NCBI GenBank assembly: GCA_905250885.1
Contig: CAJNOQ010001221.1
Location: forward strand, 1 to 34,385
Direction: 5' to 3'
Length of the DNA stretch: 34,385 nt
From: Didymodactylos carnosus
Lineage: Eukaryota; Rotifera; Eurotatoria; Philodinida; Philodinidae
Shown one piece after another: positions 1-15,000 of the stretch. The translations under genes were made by a program, and so were the position numbers. Below the pieces are notes generated by a model. That model was given only the letters and a program-made list of their open reading frames with translations. It searched no databases and was not told where the DNA came from. Each line of letters starts with the position of its first letter. Positions within the stretch are counted from its first letter, which is position 1.

Positions 1-3000
1 GAATTGTTGGATAATTACGAGAAAAATGTTGAGCTAATATTTTTAAACCATCATGCAAGATAAATATGTCTAATAATGTTGAATAATCTTTATCGGATGA
101 TAATAAATGCTGTTGATCATCTTTAGCCTTTTCATTCTATAAAAATAAAAAAAGATCATAAAAATAGGCGACTTGAAATTAGAAGACACAATTTAGAGAA
201 ACAACATCGAAACTAATAAACTTTCTGTCCGATTACAACTGATCAGCCAAACGACAAAGAGTAATAAAGTATTAATCAATCAAAACTTTATAATTGTACA
301 TTGTAGATGCGTTCATTATTCAGTGAGATAAGTGTTTTTTATTTACCTGTGTATTTTCATCAATTTGTAAGATGGCTTTGTTTTCATTAATTACTGTTAT
401 AAGACAACTAGAGATGATATGATTGTGGAAACCAAAACGAATAACGTCCACAGGATATTTATCTAATGAACGACAATTAAATGATAATAATAATTCATTA
501 AGACGTACAGATTTTGGAACAATAAATTGTCGTGGTTGATCGTCAACATAGAGAATAAAATGTACATATTCCCATGATACTGATGATTGTTGATCATCTT
601 GTTTTGTGGCACTTGTTGACGTTTGTTTCGGTACGCGTTTCGATGATGACGTAGACATTGAACTTTTTGTCTAGAATTAATAAAAATCTATGATTTATTC
701 TTTTGTTTTAAAAAATAGAACATCAATGAAAAAGAAAACCGACGTAATGATGTAACAGAGATAATTTTTGAATTAACTCAGCAAAGAAAAAAACATATTT
801 CTAAGAAAGCTTTTGTTTCATTTGATAGTCTGAACTATCAGCAACAAAATTTGTATACATTTTTATTTTCAAAAGATTGGTAAATATGTTTCTCGAATGC
901 CTTTAATGTAAGAATGACTGTTAATTACCACTTCTAAGAGTATTAAAAATGCTCTAATGTAGTTATATAAAGTTTTCTTAATAGCAAATTTACATTTATT
1001 CTCCTCTCTTCATTCATAGAGAGAGAGAGAGAGAGAGATACTTGTGCATTTTTGAAGAAATATCACAAACATGTTTCCTTTTCTACAAAATGGCTTAAAA
1101 AAATCATAAGTGTCTAGTTCACTGATGATAATAGAACTCTTGATTGAGAATCAAATATGAAAGATAAAGTGAAACAGACTATGCGGTATTTTTTTATATA
1201 GCCGGTCTATAACAAATGTAAGAAGTTAAATGATTGACGTTTTTGAGCCCTTCGATATATTCCAGTCAGCACACCGTCATTTACGTAAAATTACACTTAC
1301 CTTGCTGGCAAAAGATTTTAATGATACAACTTTCAATGATGTGGACGACGATTTACTATTAACTGATCGTTGACGTCTACTATGATCTCTCTCTTTCTCC
1401 TTTTCTGATTGTTGTTGTTGATTATTCGTATTATTTAATTTTGATTGTTGTTGTTGTTGTTGTAAATAGTTCATTGCCGTCCAAATATTTGCTTGTAAAT
1501 AATTGTTACCAAATAATTTTTGTATCAATTGTCCTACGTTCATTGTTATTGAAACATCTTTAAATAGAAAATGATTATGTCCAGTATCAAAACACGGATG
1601 ATCTTGTTGACTTTTCATTGTTGTAGTTTGTTCAATTTGATAATCAAAAGTATTTATATACAATTGAACTTTTTCATCATTTAGAACGATTTCACTAAGT
1701 ATATATTGAATATAACCCACTAAAGAACGTTGTTCAACAAGACGATCGTGTGTTAATTTTGTCAAATATTTTGCAATTAATTGCATATTTTCAGCATTTG
1801 TTGAAGATTGTAACGATAAATTATTCAATAGAGATATTAATTTTGTTAATAATTCTAATGGCAGATAGGTCGTATTTGTCGATAATAAATTTAATAATTT
1901 TTGCCATATTTCAATTGCTTTTGGTGTTTGAGAAAACCATTGTTGAACAACAGAATATCGACTTATTTGTATAAAATAGTCAAGTCCATTATTGACGATA
2001 TCTTCATTTAAATCTCGATAGTTACTATCGATAATGTACTGAATATGAACATGTAGTTGTTGAACTAATTGTGAAAATAAATCTGTTTGTATAAATTCTT
2101 CTAAGAATGGAATAGTTTGTGATAAATATTTTGATAATTCAAATACTACAGAAATAGATAATTGTTGAAGATGAGTTAGTTTTTCAATCAATATTTTAGG
2201 ATAGAGTTGACCAAATGAACATAATATCCATCCAGTGGCTTGACTCACAGATAGTGAAGTCGTTGGTGATATAAGATGATTAAAACATTTTTCAATTAAT
2301 GTTTGACTTATTGTAAATAATTCATTACTATCACTCTTCTTCTCGTATCTCCATAGTATACAAGCACATGTATGCAATAATTCTGGTGGAATATCGTCAA
2401 TATTCGAATCAATTAGTTTTTTCAGTAAATAAGTCACTTGATTATCCGATTTTAACTCATTTATAATGTAAATAACACGATTGGTTGTTATAAATTCTTT
2501 TTTCATAGCTATATCAAATAATAAATCGTACATGTACAACAATTTTTCACTTGTACAATAATGATTTCCCAAATGAATTAATATTCGTTCGACTAACATT
2601 TCATTATTAATATCAACATTATTATTCAATAAACTACAGCAAACATATAAAAATTCGTCAGTTATACATGAAAGAAGTTGTTCATTGGTTTCTCCATGTT
2701 GTTGACGATAAATACACACGTGAAATAATTTTAACCAATTCAAACATGAACGTAATTCATCACTTGTAGACATTGATTGAATTGAACTATTATCAAATTG
2801 ACTTTGTTGCTGTTGTTGACTAGTTTTCGTTAATGCTGAATACATCATTTTACTTTCAGTATCATAGGACGACCATGTTGGAGTAATTACGCTTGATTTA
2901 GACGATTTTTGTTTGTGACTAAAAAACACGACGGTTTTATTAACCTGAGTTATTTGAAAAGCATTCCATGTTTATTTTATCTTATATTATTATGCAAAAC

Positions 3001-6000
3001 AAATTTATTCGATAAAATAAGAAAATTCTAATGGATTACTGGCTTCAATCTTAACCATTCCTGTTAGTCTTAGAGCGAATACATGTAAATCTTAAGAGTA
3101 ATTTTCTTTACCTCGTTGGTTGCTGCGATAATCCATAAACCGTTGATGTCATTGTTGGATAAGTTAAGCATTGTTGCATTAATGATTGTTGATCATAAGC
3201 ACAATAGCCTCAAATATTCAAAAAAAAATCAAAAAAAAAGTTAAGTTTCAGTAACTGACATACCATAACAGGATATTTGCTGTAAACCAATTGTATCATG
3301 ATCATATGGTTTGTATAAATTTAAACGTATTTTTTTAACAAGTTCTACTTGAGTCAGCGAAATATTAATAGTTTGTAGGCCATAAGTAAACAATGGTACA
3401 CCACATGGTACAAAATAATAACCGTCTTTCGATATTTCGACACTAACAGCTATTGAAAAAAAAATAATGAAATTATATTAAATAAAATTTTCCAGTGACT
3501 TATATTTCACTTATTTTATTTGACATTTTAGATTATTTTTAAACGCTCTGATAACCAATAGACATACTATTTTTATTTTATGCCTCTAATAACTGAATAT
3601 GCATACATGTTCTTACCTGACGGTGATTGACTATTATTTATGGTTGTATTCGATGAATTTCCATATGTACCATCGATCATAAAATTATTTGCTACTGTTC
3701 CAGCTGCTCCTGAGCCTACAGCCGCTCCCGTTCCCCAGTGATGGTTCATTGCAATTTGTGTAAATGTTGATATAACAATATTTTTGATTGTATAAACACG
3801 TGGAAAATGTAGTGTTAATGTACAACGTTCTTCATTTGCTGAAAAATGATATGACCATGGTGATGCTCTCAAACGACGATGTGTTTGTGATGTAAGATTT
3901 GTTGATGATGATATGAGTATATCAGGTGGTGATGAATTTGGATCTGAACATGTTATTTGTCCTTCTGCTGCTATGTTGATTAAGCCAAGAGGGGGTGCAG
4001 TTAACTGTTGTTTTTCAATTTGTTGTGGAGTTAGCGAGTATTGTTGGGTTGAATAATTACCGTAATCACCATATTTATATGGTTTTGAAATACTACTTGC
4101 TGATGGTAAGAAATAACTAGATGGTAGAGCTTGCTGTCCATTCGTTGTTGATGGTGCTAATAAAATTGATGTAAGAGCATTTTGACCTTCTGCAACAACT
4201 TGTGAATATTTCATAGAATTAGTTCCTATGGAAGGTACAGATGCACCACTAAATGATGGAATATATTGTGTAAAGGTATTTGGTGGAAAATTAGAATATG
4301 CACTTGTCGTAGCAGCATTGATGTTATTATTTGCTAATATTAATTGTAAATTTTGTCTCATATCATATGTACGTTGTATTGTTGGTATTACTGTTGAACG
4401 TGTTTGAAAAAAATATTTACTTGAACTAATAATACCATTAATTAGTATTTGAAATAGTGGATATTTGTTTAATGCATCTATTAAAGATTTATGATTTTGT
4501 AATACAAGTATAATATAGAGTATTAATGGTGATGATATTAACGGATAAGTAGATAAATAATTACAAACAATTGGTAAAATATAGTCCGATTTTTTTACAT
4601 ATGATGTTAAACAATAATAAACGCAATCACCAATTGATAATAAATCATTTGAATTTAATCGAATTGTAACATGAACAAAAGATGAATAAGGAAATGAATT
4701 TTGTTTGTTAATATGATTGTCGTTCATTATAAATGTTGTTGCCAGAAATTTTATGGATGTCGATAATGAGGAGGATGAGTCAATGGCTGAGTGACATGCA
4801 CTCAAAATAGATAATAATTTTTCAATATAGACACATTCAAGTACAAATGACTAAAAGAGAAAGATCACAATATAATACTCTGTATCCAATGGTAACATCA
4901 TATTTTATCTTAAAAGTTCTTCTTTCATAAAGATTGAGATGAGCTACTAACCTCTTGTTGTTTACTTGTTGTTGTCGTTAATGAATTCACTTCTTTTTCT
5001 TCCATTTTTGATTCTTGATGATCATTACCAGCCTCATTCGCTTCATATCGTTTAAAATGTTTTCGTTGTTGTTGTTGTTCTGGTTGTGTTTGTTCTGCTG
5101 TTATTGTTGCTGTTGTTGATATCATATCATCAATGTTATCTTGCTGTGCTCTTATTAATTTTGTCATAAATATAATTAATTGTCTTACACAATTTTCTCT
5201 TAAACCATTATGTCTTGATGTTGATTTTGGATTTAATGATGTTGGTAAATTATTTGCTTGTTCAGTTGTTGTCATCGTAGTTGAAACTTTGTACGGCATT
5301 TTTGATGATGAACTTTGACTAGGTACTGTTGAAGATTGAATGGATGACGATGAACGTTGTTTTCTATCATAATTAAGAAAACATATGAGTGGATGAACAT
5401 TATTTAATGTAAAATTTAATGTTGAATAAGAACGTATATATTCCCAAACAAAATCAATTATACTTTTAATTAAAGTTGTTTTCTTTGACATACTAGCATT
5501 AATAAAATCAATTTTTGAATAGTAATTTAGAAGTTTTAAATGACAATTTAATGGTCCATTAATCATGTAAAAATTATCAGTTATAAAACGATTTAAAATT
5601 GTTATTAATGAATTTAAATATGAACGATCATATGGAATGTTTTGTTCTACGATAGGTTGTGTCATTGTTGAAGTATCATGTGGCTCATCTAAAACAGAAA
5701 TAAGAGTAAATTAAAATGTACACTCTTAAAAAAATTCTCATAATTTCTTACCTGCTGTCCGTTTTCCATTTACAATTTTACTTTGTTGTTCTTCACACAT
5801 AAATAAGCGTTCAAAATAATTTGTTATAATTTCTAATGTATTTTCATCAAACATTTCATATGGTGCTTTAAAAAATTGAAATAGAACATGAATAAAAATC
5901 GTATCTGCTGTTTCATTAAACCATTTTATTTTCATTTGATGTGCCAATTGTTTATTTGTACTTGTATAATACAATATCGTAAATAGATGATGCCAGATTT

Positions 6001-9000
6001 TTGGAGTTAAAAAATCATTTTGTTTATGAATATAATTTAATATATATTCTAATGTATCAATAGACATATAAATTAGTGGTTTTAATGTTTGATTTATAGG
6101 GGGTGATGATGATGATGATGAGTGATTGACCGAAGCATTATCTTGCACAAGTTTGTTTTCAGTGCCAATGTTTCGTGAATAATTCAACAAAGAAAATGTT
6201 AAATAATTTGACAATAAACGATCTAAATTTGTTAATAATGAATAGGATGAAGAAATTGTTTGTATTTTGGTAGATGGCAATTGATCATAAAACATTGACT
6301 GCAAAACATTATTGATCATTTCACATGTAGATTCACTCTGACGATGATAATTAGCTAAAGAACAAACAGAAAAATAATCTAATTAGAAATAAAGTTAAAT
6401 ATTTGAGTAAAAAATATTTCATTTTTTTCATAATCTTTCAAGAAACGTTATGTAAGTTCAACTTACGAGGGAACATTCCGAAGTGTTCTCCTGGGATTTT
6501 GGAGAAATACATGGGGTCTGGTAGAGCTAAGTGTACTGGTCATAAATATGATATTTTTAGTTGCCATCGTTGGCTCGCTGCTGAGTTAGACTAGTTTTAT
6601 TTTACTTTGGTAAAAATATGACCTATTTTCGATCGATCACAGCCTTTTGCAAATACATTATTTACATTCGTTTAATAGGCTGTTTTGTTAAGAAACTCTT
6701 CATCTACAATTTGGTATATGGGACATAGCATAGTATTTGAGAAACAAATAAGCATTTATTGTACACGTATCTACTTCACCCTTTCTGTCGGTAGGACTAT
6801 TAAGAAATAAATAAAGTTAAAAGCTAACTGATACTGTTATACTGATAATAAACGTTAAAATCAAATATAATATATCATAAGAAAGTGTTTTGAATCCTCT
6901 ACAAATTGACATATTTAAAAACACAAAATTGTTTTTTCGTACAGAAATCAAGAAGCAAAAAATTATGATGCATAGCAAAAGATCCATGTACAGTAAATGC
7001 TTATTTGTTTCTCAAATACTGTAAGTCGAATTGCTATGTCCCATATACCAAATTGTAGATGAAGGGTTCCTCAACAAAAGAGCCTATTAAACGAATGTGA
7101 ATAATGTCTCTGCAAAAGGCTGTGATCGATCGAAAATAGGTCATTTTTTTACCAAAATAAAATAAAACTGCTCAGCAGCGAGTCAACGGTGGCAGCTAAA
7201 ATATCATATTTATGATCAGTGGACTTAGCTCTACCAGACCACACGTATTTCTCCAAAATCCCAGGAGGACACTTCGGGATGTTCCCTCGTTAGCCAAAGT
7301 GATACTTTTTCCTACCTTAAATTAGTCATATTTTAACACAATCACAATGAAATTTTATCAGCGAAACGAACAGATATGTATTCTCAATGTTTTACTTCTC
7401 AGAAAGTAAGTTTTATTCTGCTTAATTTGTATAGAATCAAAACGTCTAAACTTTACTTACGTATGATTGATGGGGTAGAAATAACTTCCGGCATTTTGAT
7501 ATCATAACAGAATACATTGTATATATTTGTTAAATAAAATGTTTGTAATGCTGTTTGTGTATTGTACGATCGATTCATTGTATACAAGTCAAGAACATAA
7601 TATAAAGTACCATCTAAACGATTGTCTAATGAAAATGGAACTATATCTACAATGGATTGTGATGATAATTTTTGACCTGTTGTTATTGTAACTTCATTGA
7701 ATGGTGGCTCCGTAAAATCATTATCCCATAAAATATTTTGATGTAATGTTGTTGCTGTTGAGGAAATTGGTAGCGCAGATAAAGTATGTTTCATAACAGA
7801 ATATAACAATTCTTCATCTGGTAAATTCATTGATCCACTATTATCATTAGTAAATTGAATAACAATTTGTTGTGGAGAATAATATGTTGATGTATTACTA
7901 GTCGATTTTTTTTTTGATTTTTTAATTGCAGAATATTTCTTTTTAAATGGTTTTGTTTTCTCACTCACAGTATTACTATTATCTTCTTCTTCATCATCAA
8001 TATATTGATCATTTTCAGTCGATTTACTATCCATTAAATCCATGTCACCTGTTGCTCCGACATCACTAGTATTTTCATCTATCATAGATGGTAATTCCAC
8101 TGAATTTGTTGTATCATTGTCTGGCTTTTTCAAAAGCAAATTTTGTGTGAACAAATCAAATAATTGTTGCGGTTGTTTTGTTGATATATCAATGATAGAC
8201 GATGTATCAGTAGTATTTTTTGGACTGCCAGTTTTTCTCTCATCAATATCCTAAAAAGAAAGAAATAACATAAGTAAAACAGTCAGTTGTACATTATTTT
8301 TGTCTAATTTGGATAAATTATATCAACACAATTAAATCATATTGAATACTATTAAAAATAACTTACTAAAGAATTTTCATTATCAATAAGATCGAGTAAT
8401 AATCCATTGATGGCATGTTGTATCCACGGTGACGATTGTCGAATATAAATATTTTTTTCTTTATTAACAATTTTACCAGATGAATAACCGAGTAATAATT
8501 TTAATTGTTCATAAGTTAAAAATTCATCAAGTACCAACATTGGATAACATGAACGAGTTATAGCTGATAAACATTTACATATTAGTAAAAATAAATCATG
8601 TGGTATTGAACTAACATTATCATTTTTATTATCATTATAAAATGAATTTATTAATAGTTTGACTAACGAACGTGTGACATTTAAACATAATGATCGATTA
8701 CAATAAAAACATGATAAAAATGATTTTTTTGGTGATGAATTTTCTATATCAACGTCCATTTTTTCAACAAATACATCATTTACATTAATTTGATTAAACC
8801 AGGCGGTTGCTGGTTGTTCATTATTTTTATTATTTGTTAATAACGATAGATTTGTGTGTGAAGATGGTACGGTTGTTGCCGTTTGTGCAACAGTAGCTGT
8901 TTTTGTTGCTTTTTTAATTAACGTTTCTTTTCTCTTTTTTCGATAATTTCCACTTGAATTAGAACGTGGTGTATGAATTATCGATGATGTATTAAGAAAA

Positions 9001-12000
9001 TTTTCTAAATTTGAAACAAGTGATGGTACATTTGATGTCGAAGAAACACTATTCAATGGTGATGGCTGTTTTAAATTTATTAATAGATTATTCTCATTAT
9101 TATCTGTATCCATGGCAGTGGGAGCATTCGTATGTGAACGATATAGAACTGTTTTTATACGATTTGACATATTCTTATTTAATTGAACAGGAATCAATTG
9201 TTTATCCGATAAACGATTTAAAAATGATAATAACCATTCTAAAGAAGATGATTGTTTATCAGTTGATATACTAATTAATTCAAGAAGTGAATTTAAATAA
9301 GCTGTTGATAAACAACGATATTGTGTAAATAATAAAAGATCTTGAACAGCACTCATATTAGAAGTAGATGAGAGTGATAACATTGGTAACAATGTTTGTT
9401 CACATAAATCAATTAATGAACAAAATAAATTCTTTTTATAATAAGAAAAATGAATATTTGTAAAATCATTAACAAAATAAGTTTTTAAACATATACGAAC
9501 AAATTCTGGCCACCATGAATAATATGAAAATGTTTTTAATAAACGTTTTGGCATATCGTTTAAATATAAATGATTGATACCATATTCATCAAATAGTTCC
9601 AATGCATTATTCAACGTTAAATTATAAAGACTTTGAATAAAGAAGAACAAAAACATATAGTTTTATACAAGTTACTGTAAAGAAATGTTGACAATTTATG
9701 AATTCAATTAAGTGAAGAAGTTTTATCAAATTGTTGAGAAATTTAAAGTTTCTGTTTGAAGAAGCTATTTACGAGCAGAAGAAATAGAAGAGCAAGGTGA
9801 CTGTAAAATAAAATAACACCAACAACGTTTCCTTTGTAGAACGTGACGCTCGTTGAAACACTGCAAGAAAAGGATTTAACTAATTGAAGATTGACATGGA
9901 CGCAGGGATGCCGTGACGTACTAAAAGTAGAGAAGGGTCCTCCGATTCTAGAGTACATCGAAAAACCTTAAAATTAAGAGTAAATATCTGATTTCTCTAA
10001 AAATACGCAAATTTTGACATACAAAATGTTTTAGTTGCAAAAAACGTCATACGCTAAAGTTTTTGCAATAAAACTAAACATATTTTTCATTTCCCGAACT
10101 GTTTCCTATTCTAACTTGCAGACACTTAACTGCGAGCAACAACTAAATCATTCTACAAAATCTGTTGTTATGCTTTTTCGAATATGCTTTCCCAGTTTTA
10201 GTTGTTTCCATTAAACCACTAACTTTATCTAGAGTGAAAATGACAAAAAAATCAACATTTTATGCTATCATAGGATAGCGAAGGTAAATGATATAATGCT
10301 TGATTTTCATCCGAGGCTTTGAGACATAACTCCTTTAGATTTAAGAGTAAAATATACTGATTCAGCGTCATGATCTGAGGAATTGATTGAAAACCTGAGT
10401 CTCAAACTTTGACTTTGGGAGTAAACTCAGTGGACAAAGGCGTTTTGTTACGAAGAGTCAAGCGTTTATACCGCGGAATATGGGAGTCAAGTTAGTGAAA
10501 GAGAGGAAGAAGAATCCAAAGCTCTCAAAATGCGAGTGGTAGCAGATCTTCTTGTAAACGAAAAAAAAGACAATATGGTGGTGTTTACTCTTAAACAGAG
10601 ACTTATAATGAGTAATCAACGGCTGCTCATGATGCGTCATTAAATCACAGCTCAAAAGTTTTTCCTCTTCGTTTCCACGTGCTGTTATGTTTATTAGCAT
10701 ACGCCAAATGGTGCTGATTGTTGATGTCAATTTCAGAGCAAAAACTTTTCGAATTTGAAAGTAAAATATCTCAAAAAGCAGGAAGGGAGAATCCCCTCTC
10801 TACCTCCGTCGCCGCGGTATCCCTGCACAGACGATTAAAACAATTCTCGATAGTGACACAATTTATTCATCACTTGAAATTAATTAATTACCTTTGAGTA
10901 CTATTGGATGTTAATAAGAGTTTACTATTTTGATTTTGTTGTAAAACAGCTGATAATGATGCAAGTGCATTTGTTATAAGATCAACTAAAACTCGAATAT
11001 AATCTGATGATATATTTTTTTTCTCGGGTTGTTCAATATATTCATCATCATTGACATTTTGTTTTAATAATTGTCGACATTTTTGAATATTTTTACGTGC
11101 CATATTCATTTGCATTTGATAATATAAACAATCTCGATAAACTTTTTCAATTGTATTTGTAATATTTTCATTATCCATTATTGGTAAATTATTTAACAAT
11201 TCAATTAGGCGTGTTCGATGTAATGAATAATTGGCAACAATTGCTTCATAATGTCCAGAAATTATTGATAATTGTTTTTTATTATGATTTTCATCATTTT
11301 CTAATTGTTGTCGATGTTTAGTTTTTGTTGTTACAAATGGATAACCAAAAAAATATCCACATGGTAAACGTAATGATGATGATGACATATTATATTTTCC
11401 AATTAATGTTATTTTTATATAACGTCCAATAACAGGTGGTTGAATATCATTTAAATAAAATGGATTGAGTGAAATTTGATTTGTTGAAAATAAACGTTGA
11501 CAATCAGTTCGTTCTGATATAGACCAAAAATCAAGACTCAATGAACCAACCTCGTAACAAGATGGAATAAGAATATCAGTAAATGTAACCTAAATAGAAA
11601 AACAAAAACAAAAAGCATCACCTGTTGTAAAGTGGTGCTTAAAGACAAACGGATGATTTTGAAAAAGTCAGATGGGTACAGTGGTACAATCTATCAAGCA
11701 TCCAGGCGAACTTTTCATGAAAAATCAAAAGCACACTATTTCCAGATTTTCAAATAGACGAAAATAGAGCATATGCTCTATTTAGTGGCTTTTTTTTGTT
11801 TTAAGTACTTAAGTTCGTGAGAAAACATCGAGGCAAAACGCCGAAAAACACTGATGCAAGAAATAAAAAAATTCTCTTATTAAATCGAATGATGCCAAAA
11901 ATAAAAACGATGGAGACTACGAATCTCGACACCTTCAGCTATCTAAGAGAAAAAATATCACAGTTTTGGGTTTGACATTTCGGTAAAATAAAATTAACTT

Positions 12001-15000
12001 CTAAACTAAAAATAATTTTCCATCCGGATGAGATCAGTATAATGAGCGCGTAAACGGATGCAAACTTCCAAATTCAATAAAACTTTACCAAATTGTGTGT
12101 CGGTTTACTCTATGTTTCTGAATCACACTATAGGTTTTCCACACATCACATTAGAAAGTGGTTTTTATGCAAGAAAATCCAGTTTTTGACACAGAGTCTC
12201 ATGTTCGCCTGCCTAAGCCAGAAATGTTCACTGTGATAGAGTAATTTATTTCTGGAGAAAGTTATGCGATTTCTCCTATATCTAAGGGCATATCTAAAGG
12301 TTGCCTACTTGTTGTCCAAAATCCAATACAAAATGACTTCGTCCACCCGAATGAAGGCGATCGACAGCCACTTGATATAACGCAGGAAATTGTCCTTTAG
12401 CCATGGCATTTGTCATATAATTTAGTATATCGCTCGTCGTTGTTGTCACTTTTCGTTTTTTAATATCATGTTTTTTTGATAATTGATTTGTCTTTTTTGA
12501 GACTAACGTTGATGACAAAGGATTTTTAGAGGAATTCGTTGATGTAAACAAATCAGATAATGATGTCGAACTTTTTTTCATTGTAGCAGATGATGTTGAC
12601 GATAATGTGGCACTATTTTTAGTTTTTTTTGTTATATATTTTAATTTTGAATATTTTTCTTGTTGTTGTTTGTTTAATTTACCAAAACTACTCAAACCAG
12701 CACTAGCATCCTGTGGCAAATAAGTGTGTGTAACAGGTGGTGGAGGAGGTGGCATGCCAGTTGCTGAATGTGATGGTAACATGTAAATAGAATCATAATA
12801 ATTATTCATATTGCCTGAAAATGTAAATGGATTATTCACTTGAGTATGTGTACCAGTGATCGTTGTAACAGCTGAATCAAACCCACGCAATGCTGATAAA
12901 TTTGTTATATCAACTTTTTCTAATCGTGTACCATCACTGGATGAATGAAATACATAATTCAATGGTAATACTTCTAAAAGACCTGGCATTGGTTTAAGAT
13001 AAACATTTGAGGATAGTAGTGGTAACGGCATGAGTTTTGACAAATAATATTGTATATTTGATGATGACAATAATGTATCTGAAGTAGCAGAAGCAGCAAC
13101 GGCAGGTGAAGTACCATTAGGCACAACTCCAATAGATCCAGTTGATAATACTGTACTTGGTTGTTGTTGTGGTGGTGGTAATGGTTGTGGAGCAAATATT
13201 TGTCCATTTGATGAAGATTCACGATTTTTTAAACAACATTCTAAAAATGTTGAAAGATCAAAATCAAATAAATCTACTTCAAATGGATCTTGAAACAAAC
13301 CAAATCTAAAATAATGTAAAAAAGTTTTAGTTAATTTTATACCACAAAATGTATGTGTACAAATGAAGTACATATTCTTTTACTCTGCTTTTATTTACCT
13401 TGATTTTAATATTTGTGTATAATAATTTTTATGTTCACAAGTATATTTCGATAAATCTAATAATGTTATTAAAATTTTACTGGCAATTAATTCAGGATAG
13501 GTTAGAAGCCATTGTCCAATTACCACAAAAAACCATTTTAATGATGCTGATGATTTAAAATGTAAAATATTACCTTGAAATTGATTTAGAAATTGTTTAA
13601 CAAATGCTAATGTTTGCTCATTCTTAGCTGTTGTTGATAATAGATAAATTAATGTCGATGTTTTACGTGCAATTGTTCGTGTACCATTTACATAGGTTTT
13701 CTTAAAAAATGTGTCTAACTGACTGATAAATAATTGTTGTATTCGATGAAAACGTTCTTGTTTACTTAATGCATAGAGAATAAAATTCAATATATCTAAT
13801 GTTAACATCAATTTATCATTTGACTTTGTATTTAGACATGTATTTACTAAACAATCAATCGTACTTCTCTCAAATAGTTGAACTCGTGGAATTAAACATT
13901 TTTTTTTATAACGTCTTAATGTTAATGAAACAACATCAATTGGAAATGGTTGAGGTTGCTGTTGATTAGATGATGATGTTGGCTTAGCTTCAATAATTAA
14001 ACGATATCGTTTTGATTTATATTTTAACATTTCATAAGATGTTAAATAAATTAGACCATTATCATTTGTTGATGATTCAAAATATTCATATAAATCATAG
14101 GGACCAGCTAATATATCATAGTTATTCGATGATAATGATGATGTTGCTGTTGATAATTGTGGAATTTGTATTTGATGATCAACATCATTACTTTCTTTAA
14201 CGTGTACAAGTGTGACATTTAATTGGCCTTGATAATGGTATGTACGATTTAACGTATAACGAAATTCAATACAACCGAGAATAGATGGCATAGTGGTTTG
14301 AATATCGAATATATGCGTGTATGGTGGTGTTGTAGTTGTTGTATTCGGTTCTTTTGAACAATTTTGTAAACGCCATGTGCGTGTAGAAGAAGACAGACGT
14401 TGATTCGATGGTTGTTGTTGTTCATTCATTACATGATGTTTATTAACTTGTTGTTGCTCTGAGACAATGTCAATCCAATATTGATTATGTTGAGCAAAAA
14501 AAAAGGTCGAATCTTGTTCATATTCGGTAAGTGAAAATAGTTGACGTAATGCAACTAGCGAATAAACAGAATTCTTTGACATTGTCGTTGATAGTTGTGG
14601 TGAATCATCACTAACGGCTGCTAATAATCGTTGTTCATCCATTGGATTTAACAATGGCAATAACGGTGTACTTGTTTTATCGTCATGTTTGAGAAAATAC
14701 GATGGAAATAAATCACGAAGATTGTGCTATAAGAAAGACAATAAGAAAAGTGAGAAATTAAAACTATGATTACTCATTTTTCCATCATTTTCACCTTCAA
14801 CAAAGAGATACATGCCGATTAGAACAGCGAGAGAACGCGATTTTACTAAATTAGAAAACTCTTAATCCATCATTACGTTTGAACTGCCTATTTTAAGAGA
14901 TTTGAACAATGTCTTATCTAAACTAGACTTTTTGCATGTGTTGATCGCATAGCAAGCAAGTTTGTCTTTCTAATATAAATGAGAATAAGGGCTTCGATCA

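Noticed and set aside
6403..6594. 63-codon plus-strand open frame
   Set aside because: It lies in the left arm of the foldback element and the right arm shows no matching conserved frame, so it is repeat DNA.
10458..10730. 90-codon minus-strand frame
   Set aside because: It is inside the hAT-like element 9903-10825 and does not resemble any transposase.
12974..13222. Second minus-strand open frame rich in His, Leu and Tyr
   Set aside because: It is a shadow of the BIRC6 exon 13305-12309 in another frame.
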